Numbered from the stretch's first letter, positions 1 to 8,806 are shown. The stretch is DNA of 64,000 nt from Clostridiales bacterium (GCA_018364635.1 JAGZLR010000007.1:4107-68106), one strand, 5' to 3'. The notes: generated by a model not told the origin, from the letters alone. Program-made: numbers and translations.

Positions 1-154
1 GCAGCACAGAAATAGATTGAAAAAAATTCCCACTGGATAACAAATTAAATTCTCCTGGATCCCACAAATATATTGTCAACATAATAAAAAACAAAATCAG
101 CCGTAAAATAAACTTTTTCTGATAACTGGCACGTATTTTGGAACTTCTACTCAT
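1..154 (-). CDS. Partial membrane protein, cut by the window edge
   Basis: A reverse-strand reading frame begins with ATG at 154, preceded by an AAGGAG ribosome-binding site about 8 bases upstream, and stays open for 51 codons to the left edge. The visible N-terminus has a basic stretch (SRSSKIRASYQKK) followed by one hydrophobic segment (residues about 15-31) that would anchor it in the membrane with the N-terminus inside. I do not recognise the family from so short a piece. It is divergent from the stalk-domain gene at 267. Confidence 0.6.
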   Translation of the reverse strand, partial: MSRSSKIRASYQKKFILRLILFFIMLTIYLWDPGEFNLLSSGNFFQSISVL

Positions 155-197
155 TTCTATAAACTCCTTAAAATAATGTTATAAAATTTAAATTTCA

Positions 198-226
198 TTG
201 TTTTCCCCTATAGTCTCTGTTACAAT
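198..226 (+). promoter_or_regulatory. Sigma-A promoter of the stalk-domain gene
   Basis: TTGTTT (198-203) and TACAAT (221-226) are separated by exactly 17 bases, about 40 bases ahead of the ATG at 267. It is a close match to the vegetative consensus. Confidence 0.65.
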
Positions 227-266
227 AAAAGAAAAATAGTTCTTAGAAACAGGGAGGGATGTTTCA

Positions 267-1412
267 ATGAAAAAAAGAATATTAGCACTACTTTGCATCG
301 CTTCACTTACACTATCTATATCAGTTTCTGCTAACGACGAAACCATTCATGTGAAAGTAAATGGCCAGGAAGTCACCTTTTCAAGATTACAGCCTGTTAT
401 TAAAAACGGAACAACATTGGTGCCAATCCGTGATGTATTAGAAGCTATGGGCGTTTCTGTTACTTGGGATGCTGACCGTCGCAAAATTAATATGAAGAAA
501 GGCGGAACCAGTGCTTCTCTTATCATAGGTGAAAAATCCTTAACTTGCAATAACAAACAGACACCTTTGGACACACCAGCTCAAATCATTAATGACTCTA
601 CCATGCTTCCAATCCGCGCTGTGGCAGAAGCCTTTGGTGCCACAGTAGGATGGGAAGATCAAACAAATACGATTACAATTAAAACGGCACCGGCCTCCTT
701 TACCACAACAACCAGCGGTTTGGCTAAAGAAGACCAATCCTCAAATTTTCCAAAATATACCGAAATATCAGAATCTAAGGACCATATTTCTCAGCTAGGC
801 ACAACTTTGATTCATATGGATTTTCGTTATCCGCAACTTACCTCTTCTGTAGAAAGCACCTATACTACTACAATTAATAATAGTATCTATCACGAAATTA
901 CAGAATTTACTGATACCTACATCAAAAATAACCAGGATGATCTGTATGCAGCCTCAAAAAAAGCATTGAATTCCTTTCCAGCAGATCAAATCAAATTTGA
1001 TTATGAAGATGTCTATTTTGATAGCGAAAATGGTTTATTCTCTTTTTTAATGACTTGTACTGTAAAAACAGGTTCAGGAGATACTTCGTTGCGCGCCTAT
1101 GGAAAAACATATGATCTAGCTACAGGGAAAGAAATTTATGTCGGCTCTCTCTATCATACGACAGATGATAATCAGACATTAGCAGAATATGTTTTCTTAA
1201 ACGATATATTAAAGACTCCTGTCAAATACTTGGATTCTGCTTCTCAGCTTTTAAACTCCGGCAGCCTTCAGGAAGGGCAATGTGGTATATATTTAAGCGA
1301 AGATAAAAAAGCTATCGCATATGCTGTGCCTGGTCTCATTTCGCCAAAAGAAAACGGAATATTGAAAGTAAAAACATCACTAAATTTTCTAAAACAGAAA
1401 GGTTTTGACTGA
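267..1412 (+). CDS. Secreted protein with two stalk (Cu-amine-oxidase N-like) repeats and a DUF3298-like C-terminus
   Basis: The 381-residue product has a signal peptide (residues 1-22, ending SVSA) and two copies of the Cu-amine-oxidase-N fold (about 30-77 and 92-137). Each copy carries the hallmark T-x-VPIRDVLEAMG / TMLPIRAVAEAFG block followed by a W-D/W-E strand. The C-terminal half (about 170-378) resembles the DUF3298/RsiV-type extracellular domain, including a YDLATGKEIYVGSLY strand. In Clostridia such repeats are usually wall- or surface-associated; they are not copper enzymes. The start is fixed by GGGAGGG 8 bases upstream. The gene is monocistronic, with its own promoter and terminator. 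Three further stalk-domain genes lie in this window. The biological role is unknown. Confidence 0.85.
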   Translation: MKKRILALLCIASLTLSISVSANDETIHVKVNGQEVTFSRLQPVIKNGTTLVPIRDVLEAMGVSVTWDADRRKINMKKGGTSASLIIGEKSLTCNNKQTPLDTPAQIINDSTMLPIRAVAEAFGATVGWEDQTNTITIKTAPASFTTTTSGLAKEDQSSNFPKYTEISESKDHISQLGTTLIHMDFRYPQLTSSVESTYTTTINNSIYHEITEFTDTYIKNNQDDLYAASKKALNSFPADQIKFDYEDVYFDSENGLFSFLMTCTVKTGSGDTSLRAYGKTYDLATGKEIYVGSLYHTTDDNQTLAEYVFLNDILKTPVKYLDSASQLLNSGSLQEGQCGIYLSEDKKAIAYAVPGLISPKENGILKVKTSLNFLKQKGFD

Positions 1413-1446
1413 AAAAGACAGCTCCAGTTTGGAGCTGCCTTTTTCA
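1411..1446 (+). terminator. Rho-independent terminator
   Basis: CAGCTCCA / TGGAGCTG stem with a 3-base loop (1419-1437), followed by CCTTTTTC, directly after the stop codon of the stalk-domain gene. Confidence 0.85.
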
Positions 1447-1481
1447 TAGAACCTGTACCTTAAAAATATTTTTATAGACAC

Positions 1482-1515
1482 TTCTATGCAAAACTTCTTT
1501 GGGGTATGCATAGAA
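1482..1515. repeat. Inverted repeat between convergent genes
   Basis: TTCTATGCA (1482-1490) and TGCATAGAA (1507-1515) form a perfect 9-bp stem with a 16-base loop, just past the end of the reverse gene at 1532. There is no clear U-tract, so this is a possible 3' end structure and not a textbook terminator. Confidence 0.5.
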
Positions 1516-1531
1516 AAAAGGAGAGCTTTGT

Positions 1532-2707
1532 TTACTTTAAAAGTCCACAACACACAAATGCCTGTTTTAAATCAGCAATAATATCTTCTGCATTTTCCAA
1601 ACCAATACTAAATCTGTAAAATCCTTTTTGAAAGACTTCTGGATAATATTTCATCTTCGGACTATCCTCATCGGTATATACAATTAAACTTTCTATATCT
1701 CCCAAGGATACTGCATGGGTAATTAAGGTCAAGTGGTCTAAAAAATCCAAATGTGTCTGTTTATTTCCATAAATATCAAAGCTAATCATTCCTGAAAAAC
1801 CATGGCGCATCTGTTTTTTTGCCAAAGCATGTTGCGGATGACTCTCCAAACCTGGATAATGAATAAAACGAACCGCTGGGCATTCTTCCAGGAATCTGGC
1901 AACTTTCAACGCACTATCTGAATGCTGGCGCATTCTCAGAGGAAGAGTAGCAAGACCACGACAAATTAGCCAAGCGTTAAAAGGACTTAGAATTCCGCCA
2001 AAATTCACCATAATTTCCTCTTTCATCGTCTCAATTAACTCACGTTTACCGAGGACACAGCCACCTAAAGCATCTCCGTGTCCATTAATATATTTTGTCA
2101 TACTGTGGATAACCAAATCAGCACCCATCTTTAATGGTTGTAAATGGATTGGAGAGGCAAAAGTAGAGTCTACACTTATAAGAGCCCCTGTTTTATGTGC
2201 AATTTGAGCAATTGATTCGATATCACTAATCCCTGTGGACGGATTGCCTGGTGTTTCTACATGAATTAGCCTTGTATTCGGTTTAACAGCGCCTGCCACC
2301 GCATTGAGGTCTGTCGTATCTACAAAAGACACCTCAATCTTAAACTTTTTCGGTAACAGTCTATCAAATAAAATATTGACAGCACTATAGCAAACTTGAG
2401 AACAAATCACATGATCACCTGTTTTCAAAAAAGTGAGAAATGTTCCTGACAAAGCGGCAACCCCACTTCCAAAAACAACACAGTCCTCCGCCTCTTCGAT
2501 TGCACATAATTTATCCTGCAACACCCATTGATTTACATTTCTATTTCTTGCATAGATATTAGTGTTTACACCACTCCAATCAACAGGTGATCCATCAGTT
2601 GGCACTCTATAGTTACTTGTCATATAAATCGGCTCATTGATTGCACCCATCACATCATCTTTTCGGTTGCCTGCATGAACACATGTTGTATTAATCCCTA
2701 AATTCAT
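1532..2707 (-). CDS. Cys/Met-metabolism PLP-dependent enzyme (cystathionine gamma-synthase/lyase or methionine gamma-lyase type)
   Basis: The 391-residue protein has the full trans-sulfuration family pattern. Y52-A-R54 (phosphate binding from the neighbouring subunit), ETPGNPSTGI, SVDSTFASP and the PLP lysine K205 in SMTKYINGHGD are all present, and the length is normal. The family catalyses C-S bond formation or cleavage (cystathionine synthesis or lysis, or methanethiol release from methionine); sequence alone does not decide which. The start is supported by GAGAGGAG 9 bases upstream. It is divergent from an AraC-type regulator 107 bp away, which is a plausible but unproven controller. No other sulfur-amino-acid gene is adjacent. 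Confidence 0.88.
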   Translation of the reverse strand: MNLGINTTCVHAGNRKDDVMGAINEPIYMTSNYRVPTDGSPVDWSGVNTNIYARNRNVNQWVLQDKLCAIEEAEDCVVFGSGVAALSGTFLTFLKTGDHVICSQVCYSAVNILFDRLLPKKFKIEVSFVDTTDLNAVAGAVKPNTRLIHVETPGNPSTGISDIESIAQIAHKTGALISVDSTFASPIHLQPLKMGADLVIHSMTKYINGHGDALGGCVLGKRELIETMKEEIMVNFGGILSPFNAWLICRGLATLPLRMRQHSDSALKVARFLEECPAVRFIHYPGLESHPQHALAKKQMRHGFSGMISFDIYGNKQTHLDFLDHLTLITHAVSLGDIESLIVYTDEDSPKMKYYPEVFQKGFYRFSIGLENAEDIIADLKQAFVCCGLLK

Positions 2708-2775
2708 AAAAATACGCTCCTCTCTATTCTTTCCTCTGTAGCTCTAGCACACTGGAATTTTAAAATACTTTATTG

Positions 2776-2781
2776 TATAAT
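2776..2781 (+). promoter_or_regulatory. -10 element of the AraC-type gene
   Basis: A perfect TATAAT lies 34 bases before the ATG at 2815. The expected -35 position (2753-2758, TGGAAT) is weak, which would suit an activated promoter. Its position excludes the upstream TTG at 2773 as the start. Confidence 0.5.
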
Positions 2782-2814
2782 AAGCGTGGAATCTTTATAT
2801 ATGGAGGTATTCTG

Positions 2815-4068
2815 ATGACGAGGCAGAAGAATTTCAACACAATACAGTCTATGGTGGAAAAAGAGAAGATTTTTTCTGGCCTTTTTGTGTCAAAAAGTGG
2901 TCAAATAAATATCTCCGCCGGTTGTCAGGATACGCTGGAATCCGAAGAATCTTTTAGAATTCTATTTGCCTTTGCCGGACATGGATTGATTGTCAGAAAT
3001 AAGAAAAATATACCAATACAGCAAAACGATGTTTATATTCAGGCGCCTTTTTCCCATGATAAAATTTATACAGATGCAAATTCTCATATAAATTTCATAT
3101 ATATAGAGCTCTTTGGGCCTGCATGTACTGCCTTATTTGACGATTTTTATTTAAATAAAGATTCTGCTGTCATCACAGGACTTCCGGGTCTTTGTCTTGC
3201 ACAGGAGATGAAAACAATACTTCTTTACAGCAATCAGGCAAATTCTTCTGACTATCTTTTTTTATTAGGAAGTCTGTACAAAGTATTATCTTATCTTTAT
3301 GTAGCCAGTACTGCCTCCCAATGGACCAAAGTTTTATACTCTGACTCATCAATTTTATATACAGGAAAGTGGGTCTTATGGCCATCCCCATTTGATGAAA
3401 ACAACAATGAATGCTATACTTCCACTCCTCGCTCCTACGCAGAGTATAATTTTTACGGTACGGGAATTAAATGGTATGGAACTACCAACTTTGATTGTGG
3501 TAAAGCTGACGTAATTATCGATGGAATTTACCAAACCTCTGTGGATACATACAGTCCAAACCGGCTATCTCAACAGCTTCTTTATATAAATACCCATTTG
3601 TCTCGTGGAAATCATATTATAAAAATTTTTTGTACTGGTGAAAAAAATGAAAGATCCTCAAACTGTGATATTGTAGTAGAAAGTTTTCATTTCATACTAT
3701 CTGATCCAGATTATGGGGAATCTACACCAACACAACGGCATTCTCATAGTAAAATTATAGAGGACGCCATCTACTACCTAAAAAAGAACTATCAGGAAGA
3801 AATTGCTATCCAGCAGGTGGCAAAAGCCTTAAAAGTCAGTCCTTCCTACCTCAGCAATAAATTTTCCAGCGAGACAGGACGCACCTTAGTTCAATACCTC
3901 ACAAGCTTACGGCTAAAGCAAGCTAAATATCTGTTAGAGGAATCCAACCTTTCTGTAAGTCAAATTGCTCAGCAAGTAGGTTACAGCGATCCATTTTACT
4001 TTTCAAAAATATTTAGAAAAAGAGAAAATGTGTCGCCAACACAATATCGTCTACTCCATAAGGGCTAA
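2815..4068 (+). CDS. AraC-family regulator with an inserted carbohydrate-binding-like domain
   Basis: The start is set at ATG 2815 because GGAGGT lies 6 bases upstream and a TATAAT lies inside the alternative longer frame. This gives 417 residues, longer than ordinary AraC proteins (about 280-300). Residues about 1-165 look like an AraC sensing domain. Residues about 309-417 are the two-helix-turn-helix DNA-binding domain (VAKALKVSPSYLSNKF and IAQQVGYSDPFYFSKIFRK). Between them, about 175-300, lies a module with W-x-L-W, GTGIKWYGTTNFDCGKADV, IIDGIY and GNHIIKIFCTGEKN. This pattern is typical of galactose-binding-like (CBM-type) beta-sandwich domains of secreted glycosidases. No signal peptide is present, so it would act in the cytoplasm, perhaps sensing a sugar or glycoconjugate. 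It is divergent from the PLP enzyme. Confidence 0.82.
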   Translation: MTRQKNFNTIQSMVEKEKIFSGLFVSKSGQINISAGCQDTLESEESFRILFAFAGHGLIVRNKKNIPIQQNDVYIQAPFSHDKIYTDANSHINFIYIELFGPACTALFDDFYLNKDSAVITGLPGLCLAQEMKTILLYSNQANSSDYLFLLGSLYKVLSYLYVASTASQWTKVLYSDSSILYTGKWVLWPSPFDENNNECYTSTPRSYAEYNFYGTGIKWYGTTNFDCGKADVIIDGIYQTSVDTYSPNRLSQQLLYINTHLSRGNHIIKIFCTGEKNERSSNCDIVVESFHFILSDPDYGESTPTQRHSHSKIIEDAIYYLKKNYQEEIAIQQVAKALKVSPSYLSNKFSSETGRTLVQYLTSLRLKQAKYLLEESNLSVSQIAQQVGYSDPFYFSKIFRKRENVSPTQYRLLHKG

Positions 4069-4214
4069 TCTCTTTCTTTTATGTTAGACTATATTGTTTT
4101 TCTCGTACATAGAATATTAAAGAATTTCCTTAACTTTTTTTAAGTAATTTTCTATAGCCATCTAAAAAAATTGCATATTGTTGAGAAAAAAAATCTAGAC
4201 TATATCTTTACATA

Positions 4215-4252
4215 GAAAAAAGGCATTCCCATATTGGGGATGCCTTTTTTCT
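4215..4252. terminator. Bidirectional terminator between convergent genes
   Basis: AGGCATTCCC (4221-4230) pairs with GGGGATGCCT (4236-4245) over a 5-base loop, flanked by an A-run on the left and a T-run on the right, so it can serve the AraC gene and nrdJ. Confidence 0.85.
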
Positions 4253-6514
4253 TTAGAGACACTTACTCCATCCACAACTTTTACAGATATTACAGCCTTC
4301 TTCAAAAACAAGGACTTCTCCACATTCCGGACATATGACATGATTATCATCTGCTTCTTCTTTGACCCAAGGAAGTTTCGGTTTGGCAGGCCCTTCTCCT
4401 GTCTCTTTTTGATGCAAAAGCTCTGCCTGCATTTCTTTATACATATCCAATAAAGCATTTCCAACTGCCATTGGACAGCAGCTGCCTTTGCTTGTATCCT
4501 TCATCACCGCGCGGCGAACGGAATACGACGGACAAGAACCTGTAGAATTCAGTTGATCCACAATGCTGTAAATGTCAATCCCACCCCGAGCGCTAACAGA
4601 AATCATACGAGAAAGTCCAACCATAAAGTTATTACATCCTCCCGTAGACCCTTTGCTGAGATATGTTTCAACTAAATCCCCTGTATATGGGTCAAAAAAT
4701 GCAGTACAGTGGAGACTACCGCAACCTGTAATCAATTTTCTCTTTTTACCAATCACATCATCTGTTACTTGAATAACATCTCCACGTTTCAACTCACCTG
4801 TTTCCCTCTGATCTTGCCCATCCACAGTCAAAATTCCTACTCTTTTACACCCATCTCTAAAAATCGTAATTCCTTTCAAACCTTTTTCATAAGCATAAAG
4901 GTATAAATCTTCTGTCTCATCTATGGTAAACGTCTTTGGTACATTTACAGTGGAACTAATCGAGGCATCTATATGACTCTGCCAAACAGACTGCATATCA
5001 ATTCTTTGGTGATAATCCAATGTCATTGCTGTTACGAAAAACTCAGGAAGTTGAGAATCATCGTTTAATTCATGCTTCTTCATATAATTTTCTACAATCC
5101 TTGTATACACCTTATAATAAACATCAGTCCCATGAAGAGATTCTGTCTTTCGTTCATAGTAGTTGGCAAAAATCGGCTCTATGCCTCCAGAAATGCCAAG
5201 CATTGTGGATAATGTTCCTGTCGGGGCAATCGTCAAAAGCTGTGAATTCCTGATACCATATTGTTTTACCAATGCCGCAGTCTCAGCAGAAGTATTCTCT
5301 AGGAAAAACGGTGTCTCCATAACATCTTTTTCATGATACATTGGATAAGGCCCCAATTCTTTTGCCAATAATGCTGATGCAGCAATCGCAGTGTCAGCCA
5401 TAACAAAACCTAATTTATCGCAAAATTCTAGCGCATCTTGACTTCCATAAATCAATCCTAATTGAATTAGCATGTCTGCCAATCCCATAATACCCAAACC
5501 AATTTGACGCCAATTGGATACACTTTCTCTTTGCTCTTCCAGAGGATGCATAGTAAGCCCTTCTTCCAGCACTTCATTCATTCCTCGTACCGCAATATGT
5601 ACTGTTTTTTTAAACGCATCAAAATCAAATTCAGCCTCTGAAGTAAATGGATTGACTACAAATCGAGCAAGATTGATACTTCCCAAGAGGCAACTGCCAC
5701 CTGCTGGTAAAGGTTCTTCCGCACATGGATTTACTCCAGCAAAAGAAAACTCTTTTGTATTACTCAATAGATTCCATTCCTTCACACGATCCCAAAATAG
5801 GGCACCAGGTTCTCCGTAATCCCAATTTACCTCTGCGATATGCCTAAAAATTTCACGTGCATTCACAGCTTTTTCTATTACTTCTCCTGTAGCTTCACGA
5901 TGATAGCACAGGGTGTAAAGCTCGTCCTTTTTAACTGCATCCATAAACTCATGGCTTAATCGAACAGAAATGTTTGCTTTTGTTACCTTTTCCAAATCTG
6001 TTTTTAAATCGATAAACTGTGGTAAATCTGGATGACTACAATCAATCGAAATCATTAAAGCTCCTCTACGACCATTCTGTCCAATCAGTTCCGTCACCAT
6101 AGAATATAATGGCATAAATGAAACCGCACCGCTTGTCATTTTCGCTGCATTGTTAATCTTTGCTCCCATCGGCGCTAGCTTTGAAATATCAACGCCGCAA
6201 CCGCCTCCATAGCTATATGTTCGCGCTAATTTTTTAGCACAGTCAAATATACTCTCTAAGTTATCTTCTGGCGGTTCAACAACATAACAGTTGGAAAGGC
6301 TTACCTTTTTCCCAATATTCTCTAGCCCTCGATTTGCTAAAATTCTGCCTCCAAACAGAAATTTTTTTTCTTTTATTAAGGAAGCTATCTCCTGATTGCC
6401 TCCGCTGATTCTAGCCAACCATTGATCGAAGCTCTCTCCTTCATGACAATATTTTCTTTGCCAAATGTCCTCTCCCAACTGATTGTCTTCCTCCAGCCAT
6501 TCATTTGCAAGCAT
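4253..6514 (-). CDS. nrdJ: Adenosylcobalamin-dependent (class II) ribonucleoside-diphosphate reductase
   Basis: This enzyme makes deoxyribonucleotides using a B12-generated thiyl radical. The 753-residue protein contains the R1 barrel with C76 (SNCYV), SYGGGCGVDIS near 101-111, and the catalytic N262-P-C264-A-E266 motif followed by PLPAGGSC. A TSCPD domain follows (GCGSLHCTAFFD ... GSTGGCNNFMVGLSRM), and the last ~26 residues form a zinc ribbon with several CxxC pairs ending GWSKCL. This is the full architecture of the long clostridial NrdJ. GGAGG precedes the ATG. The gene is monocistronic, with a strong promoter and two NrdR-box matches upstream. No partner subunit is needed for class II enzymes. 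Confidence 0.95.
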   Translation of the reverse strand: MLANEWLEEDNQLGEDIWQRKYCHEGESFDQWLARISGGNQEIASLIKEKKFLFGGRILANRGLENIGKKVSLSNCYVVEPPEDNLESIFDCAKKLARTYSYGGGCGVDISKLAPMGAKINNAAKMTSGAVSFMPLYSMVTELIGQNGRRGALMISIDCSHPDLPQFIDLKTDLEKVTKANISVRLSHEFMDAVKKDELYTLCYHREATGEVIEKAVNAREIFRHIAEVNWDYGEPGALFWDRVKEWNLLSNTKEFSFAGVNPCAEEPLPAGGSCLLGSINLARFVVNPFTSEAEFDFDAFKKTVHIAVRGMNEVLEEGLTMHPLEEQRESVSNWRQIGLGIMGLADMLIQLGLIYGSQDALEFCDKLGFVMADTAIAASALLAKELGPYPMYHEKDVMETPFFLENTSAETAALVKQYGIRNSQLLTIAPTGTLSTMLGISGGIEPIFANYYERKTESLHGTDVYYKVYTRIVENYMKKHELNDDSQLPEFFVTAMTLDYHQRIDMQSVWQSHIDASISSTVNVPKTFTIDETEDLYLYAYEKGLKGITIFRDGCKRVGILTVDGQDQRETGELKRGDVIQVTDDVIGKKRKLITGCGSLHCTAFFDPYTGDLVETYLSKGSTGGCNNFMVGLSRMISVSARGGIDIYSIVDQLNSTGSCPSYSVRRAVMKDTSKGSCCPMAVGNALLDMYKEMQAELLHQKETGEGPAKPKLPWVKEEADDNHVICPECGEVLVFEEGCNICKSCGWSKCL

Positions 6515-6535
6515 TTTCCTGCTTCCTCCTTTTTT

Positions 6536-6545
6536 CTATATATTG
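6536..6545 (-). promoter_or_regulatory. NrdR-box core 1 upstream of nrdJ
   Basis: CTATATATTG matches the NrdR-box core CWATATATWG at all positions. It lies between the nrdJ -10 element and the start codon. Its partner core is 32 bp away, centre to centre, the roughly three-helical-turn spacing typical of paired NrdR boxes. Confidence 0.65.
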
Positions 6546-6556
6546 TATATTTTAAC

Positions 6557-6585
6557 ATTATAGTATTCTATATATAGATCGTCAA
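6557..6585 (-). promoter_or_regulatory. Sigma-A promoter of nrdJ
   Basis: On the reverse strand TTGACG (6585-6580) and TATAAT (6562-6557) are 17 bases apart. The spacer holds one NrdR-box core and the second core lies just downstream, so repressor binding would block polymerase. Confidence 0.75.
6568..6577 (-). promoter_or_regulatory. NrdR-box core 2 within the nrdJ promoter
   Basis: CTATATATAG, a perfect 10-bp palindrome matching CWATATATWG, sits in the spacer between the -35 and -10 elements of nrdJ. Confidence 0.65.
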
Positions 6586-6640
6586 TGGATATATTTTGTC
6601 AAAACTAAACTTTACATGACATTTCATGATTTGGAAACAA

Positions 6641-6689
6641 AAAAGAAACAGGCCTATTTCCAGTCCTTGTACAGAAAATATACCTGTTT
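6641..6689 (-). terminator. Probable terminator of the DUF454 gene
   Basis: AAACAGG / CCTGTTT outer stem (6646-6652 and 6683-6689) with further inner pairing. On the reverse strand it is followed by CTTTTTTG. Confidence 0.55.
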
Positions 6690-6706
6690 TAAATTTTTCT
6701 ATATGT

Positions 6707-7072
6707 TTACTTTTTTGTTTTTATAATAAACCAAATACAGATTGTATATAGAAGCCATACAAACAAAAGTCCCCAACGGACAGCTGGAAAAAAAGCTTTT
6801 GCAAGAAAAAACAAAATTGTCATTGTCATTGTGATTCCAATCGTACACAATAGTTTTGTTTTTACTCTCATTCCACTATCCGTAGAATCCTTTTCAAAGT
6901 ATTTTTGATATATCTTTGTCGAAAGAATCCATTGATGGAATCGAGGGCTCCCCTTATTAAAACAAAAAAAGGCTGCAAGCCAAAAGGGGATTGCCGGTAT
7001 GACAGGCAAAACCGCCCCCATTAGAGCAAGCAGTACAGCAAGAATACCAGCAATGATATAAAGAATTCTCAT
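6707..7072 (-). CDS. DUF454 (YbaN-like) inner-membrane protein
   Basis: The start is placed at ATG 7072, which has AAGGGA upstream, and not at a TTG 30 bases earlier that lacks a ribosome-binding site. This gives 121 residues, the usual size of DUF454 proteins. The signature LPVIPAIPF lies in the first hydrophobic hairpin, followed by a short loop with FHQWILSTKIYQ and two more membrane segments. The family is a small polytopic membrane protein of unknown function. It is 124 bases downstream of mgtE on the same strand and may be read through from it. Confidence 0.8.
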   Translation of the reverse strand: MRILYIIAGILAVLLALMGAVLPVIPAIPFWLAAFFCFNKGSPRFHQWILSTKIYQKYFEKDSTDSGMRVKTKLLCTIGITMTMTILFFLAKAFFPAVRWGLLFVWLLYTICIWFIIKTKK

Positions 7073-7196
7073 ATTTTTCCCTTCTCTTGTCTTCTGATAC
7101 AAATCAACTACTTCAATGTTTCAAGCATAACGTCTTCTCTTTCAATCTAATAACTTTAGCAGTTCATTTCAAAACTCATATAAAGATAACTTTCCA

Positions 7197-8603
7197 TCAA
7201 CCAGTAATCTGTAAAAAACCGATTAAAAATATCCATGTTAATCCGTAGTATGTGACAACTGCAACCAAATCATTGACAGTTGTAATCAAAGGTCCACTGG
7301 CAACTGCAGGGTCAATTTTTATACTTTGAAAGAACAAAGGGATAACAGTTCCTACCAAACTGGATATCACCATAGATAACAAAAGCGCAACTCCAATACA
7401 ACCCGAAACCGCATATGAAAATCCGAAAGTTTTTGCCTTAAATATCCAAATAAAAAGCCCTATAAAAATAAATGCTGCAACTCCTAATATCAATCCGTTA
7501 AAAAAACCTACCTTAATCTCTTTTTTTACCAAACAAAACTTCTGTGAAGAATCAATGGCACCATCTGTCAACACACGAATTGTAACAGCCAAAGATTGTG
7601 TCCCAACATTTCCTGCCATGTCCAATATCAAAGATTGAAAACAGACAATAAGAGTCAATTGACTTACCACTGATTCAAATAAGCCAACAACAGAAGATAC
7701 AATCAGACCTAACCCTAACAACACAATCAGCCAAGGCATTCTCTTTTTTACACTTTCTAACAACGTTTCCTTTAAATCTTCCTCTTCCGTCAAACCAGCA
7801 AACTTTGCATAATCCTCTCCCATCTCATCATCCAGCACATCCACAATATCGTCCATTGTGATAACCCCGACGATTCGCTGATTTTCATCCAGTACAGGGA
7901 TAGACTCTTCTGCATAGTCTCTCAATTTACCAAGACAGTACTCCGTTTTTTCATCAGCATATACATAAGGATAATTTTCCGAAGTAATCTTGTCAAGCAA
8001 AACTCCTTCTCTTGCTGTAATCAAATCTTTCAGCTCAATTGCTCCATAAAATGTACCACCTTGTTCTGTCACATAAATCATATAAATATTATCGTTTTTT
8101 CCAGCTTGCTCTACCAGTGATTTCATCGCCTGACGGATAGTACTGCCACGCTGGATTACGATAAAATTTGTGGCCATATAACTACCGATTTCATCTTCAG
8201 AAAAAGAACGAATTAGACAGATATCACGTTTTGGCTGGTCTTTCATAAGACTGATTAAATCATCCCTCGTCGAAGTTTCCATATCCTCCAATAAATCTAC
8301 AGCATCATCGGCGTCCATAGATTCAAGAAGACTTGCCGCTTGTTTTTGATCCATCTCATTTAAATACTTCTGTGCATCTTCCAGATAAGAAAAAACTTCC
8401 GACATCCATTCTACACCTAAGATTTTGTATAGTTTTTCCCGTTCTTTTTCTGTCAAATATTTCATTGCCTCAGCAATGTCATTTTCGTGATAATTCTGTA
8501 ACTTTTCCCTGATTTCATTATCAGTAAACTCACTTTTTAAAATTTGAGCAATTTCTTGTGTGTAATTTGGCATACTATATGCTTTTTTTCTATTCATTTC
8601 CAT
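7197..8603 (-). CDS. mgtE: MgtE-type magnesium transporter
   Basis: This is a homodimeric Mg2+ channel/transporter gated by cytosolic Mg2+. The 468-residue protein has the three expected parts: an N-terminal MgtE-N superhelical domain (about 45-145, with MDADDAVDLLEDM), a CBS-domain pair (about 150-270, with VITMDDIVDVLDDEMGEDYAKFAG) that senses Mg2+, and a five-helix membrane domain (about 290-468, with the pore segment DMAGNVGTQSLAVTIR). AAAGGAG lies 8 bases before the ATG. The upstream 430 bases hold an M-box riboswitch, an intrinsic terminator and a short leader ORF, so expression should rise when Mg2+ is low. Confidence 0.95.
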   Translation of the reverse strand: MEMNRKKAYSMPNYTQEIAQILKSEFTDNEIREKLQNYHENDIAEAMKYLTEKEREKLYKILGVEWMSEVFSYLEDAQKYLNEMDQKQAASLLESMDADDAVDLLEDMETSTRDDLISLMKDQPKRDICLIRSFSEDEIGSYMATNFIVIQRGSTIRQAMKSLVEQAGKNDNIYMIYVTEQGGTFYGAIELKDLITAREGVLLDKITSENYPYVYADEKTEYCLGKLRDYAEESIPVLDENQRIVGVITMDDIVDVLDDEMGEDYAKFAGLTEEEDLKETLLESVKKRMPWLIVLLGLGLIVSSVVGLFESVVSQLTLIVCFQSLILDMAGNVGTQSLAVTIRVLTDGAIDSSQKFCLVKKEIKVGFFNGLILGVAAFIFIGLFIWIFKAKTFGFSYAVSGCIGVALLLSMVISSLVGTVIPLFFQSIKIDPAVASGPLITTVNDLVAVVTYYGLTWIFLIGFLQITG

Positions 8604-8694
8604 CTTACATGCTCCTTTCTAATGGTAATTTGGGGCGAAAGCCTTTGTAATTTACCAGCAGGAATTTTTCAGACAGAAATCAGTCCCACACTTT

Positions 8695-8790
8695 TTATCT
8701 AAAGGATAGAGGTAGGGCATGGACATTTCTTTTCATTCGTGTCATACTTTCCTGCCGGATGTTAGATCGGCCTTTATCATCACTATCCAT
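8695..8790 (-). CDS. 31-codon leader ORF between the M-box terminator and mgtE
   Basis: ATG at 8790 to TAA at 8695, preceded by AGAGGTGAGAGGT. The peptide starts with an acidic cluster (MDSDDKG), is arginine-rich in the middle (IRQESMTRMKRN) and ends HALPLSFR. It lies directly after the riboswitch terminator and 91 bases before mgtE, so it is translated only on read-through transcripts. I do not recognise a family. The acidic N-terminus recalls Mg2+-responsive leader peptides such as MgtL, where acidic or proline-rich nascent chains destabilise ribosomes in low Mg2+; here this is only an analogy. Confidence 0.5.
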   Translation of the reverse strand: MDSDDKGRSNIRQESMTRMKRNVHALPLSFR

Positions 8791-8806
8791 ACCTCTCACC
8801 TCTTTC

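Noticed and set aside
4195..4464. An 89-codon reverse frame at the end of nrdJ
   Set aside because: It is out of frame with nrdJ, overlaps its zinc-ribbon end and runs into the terminator.
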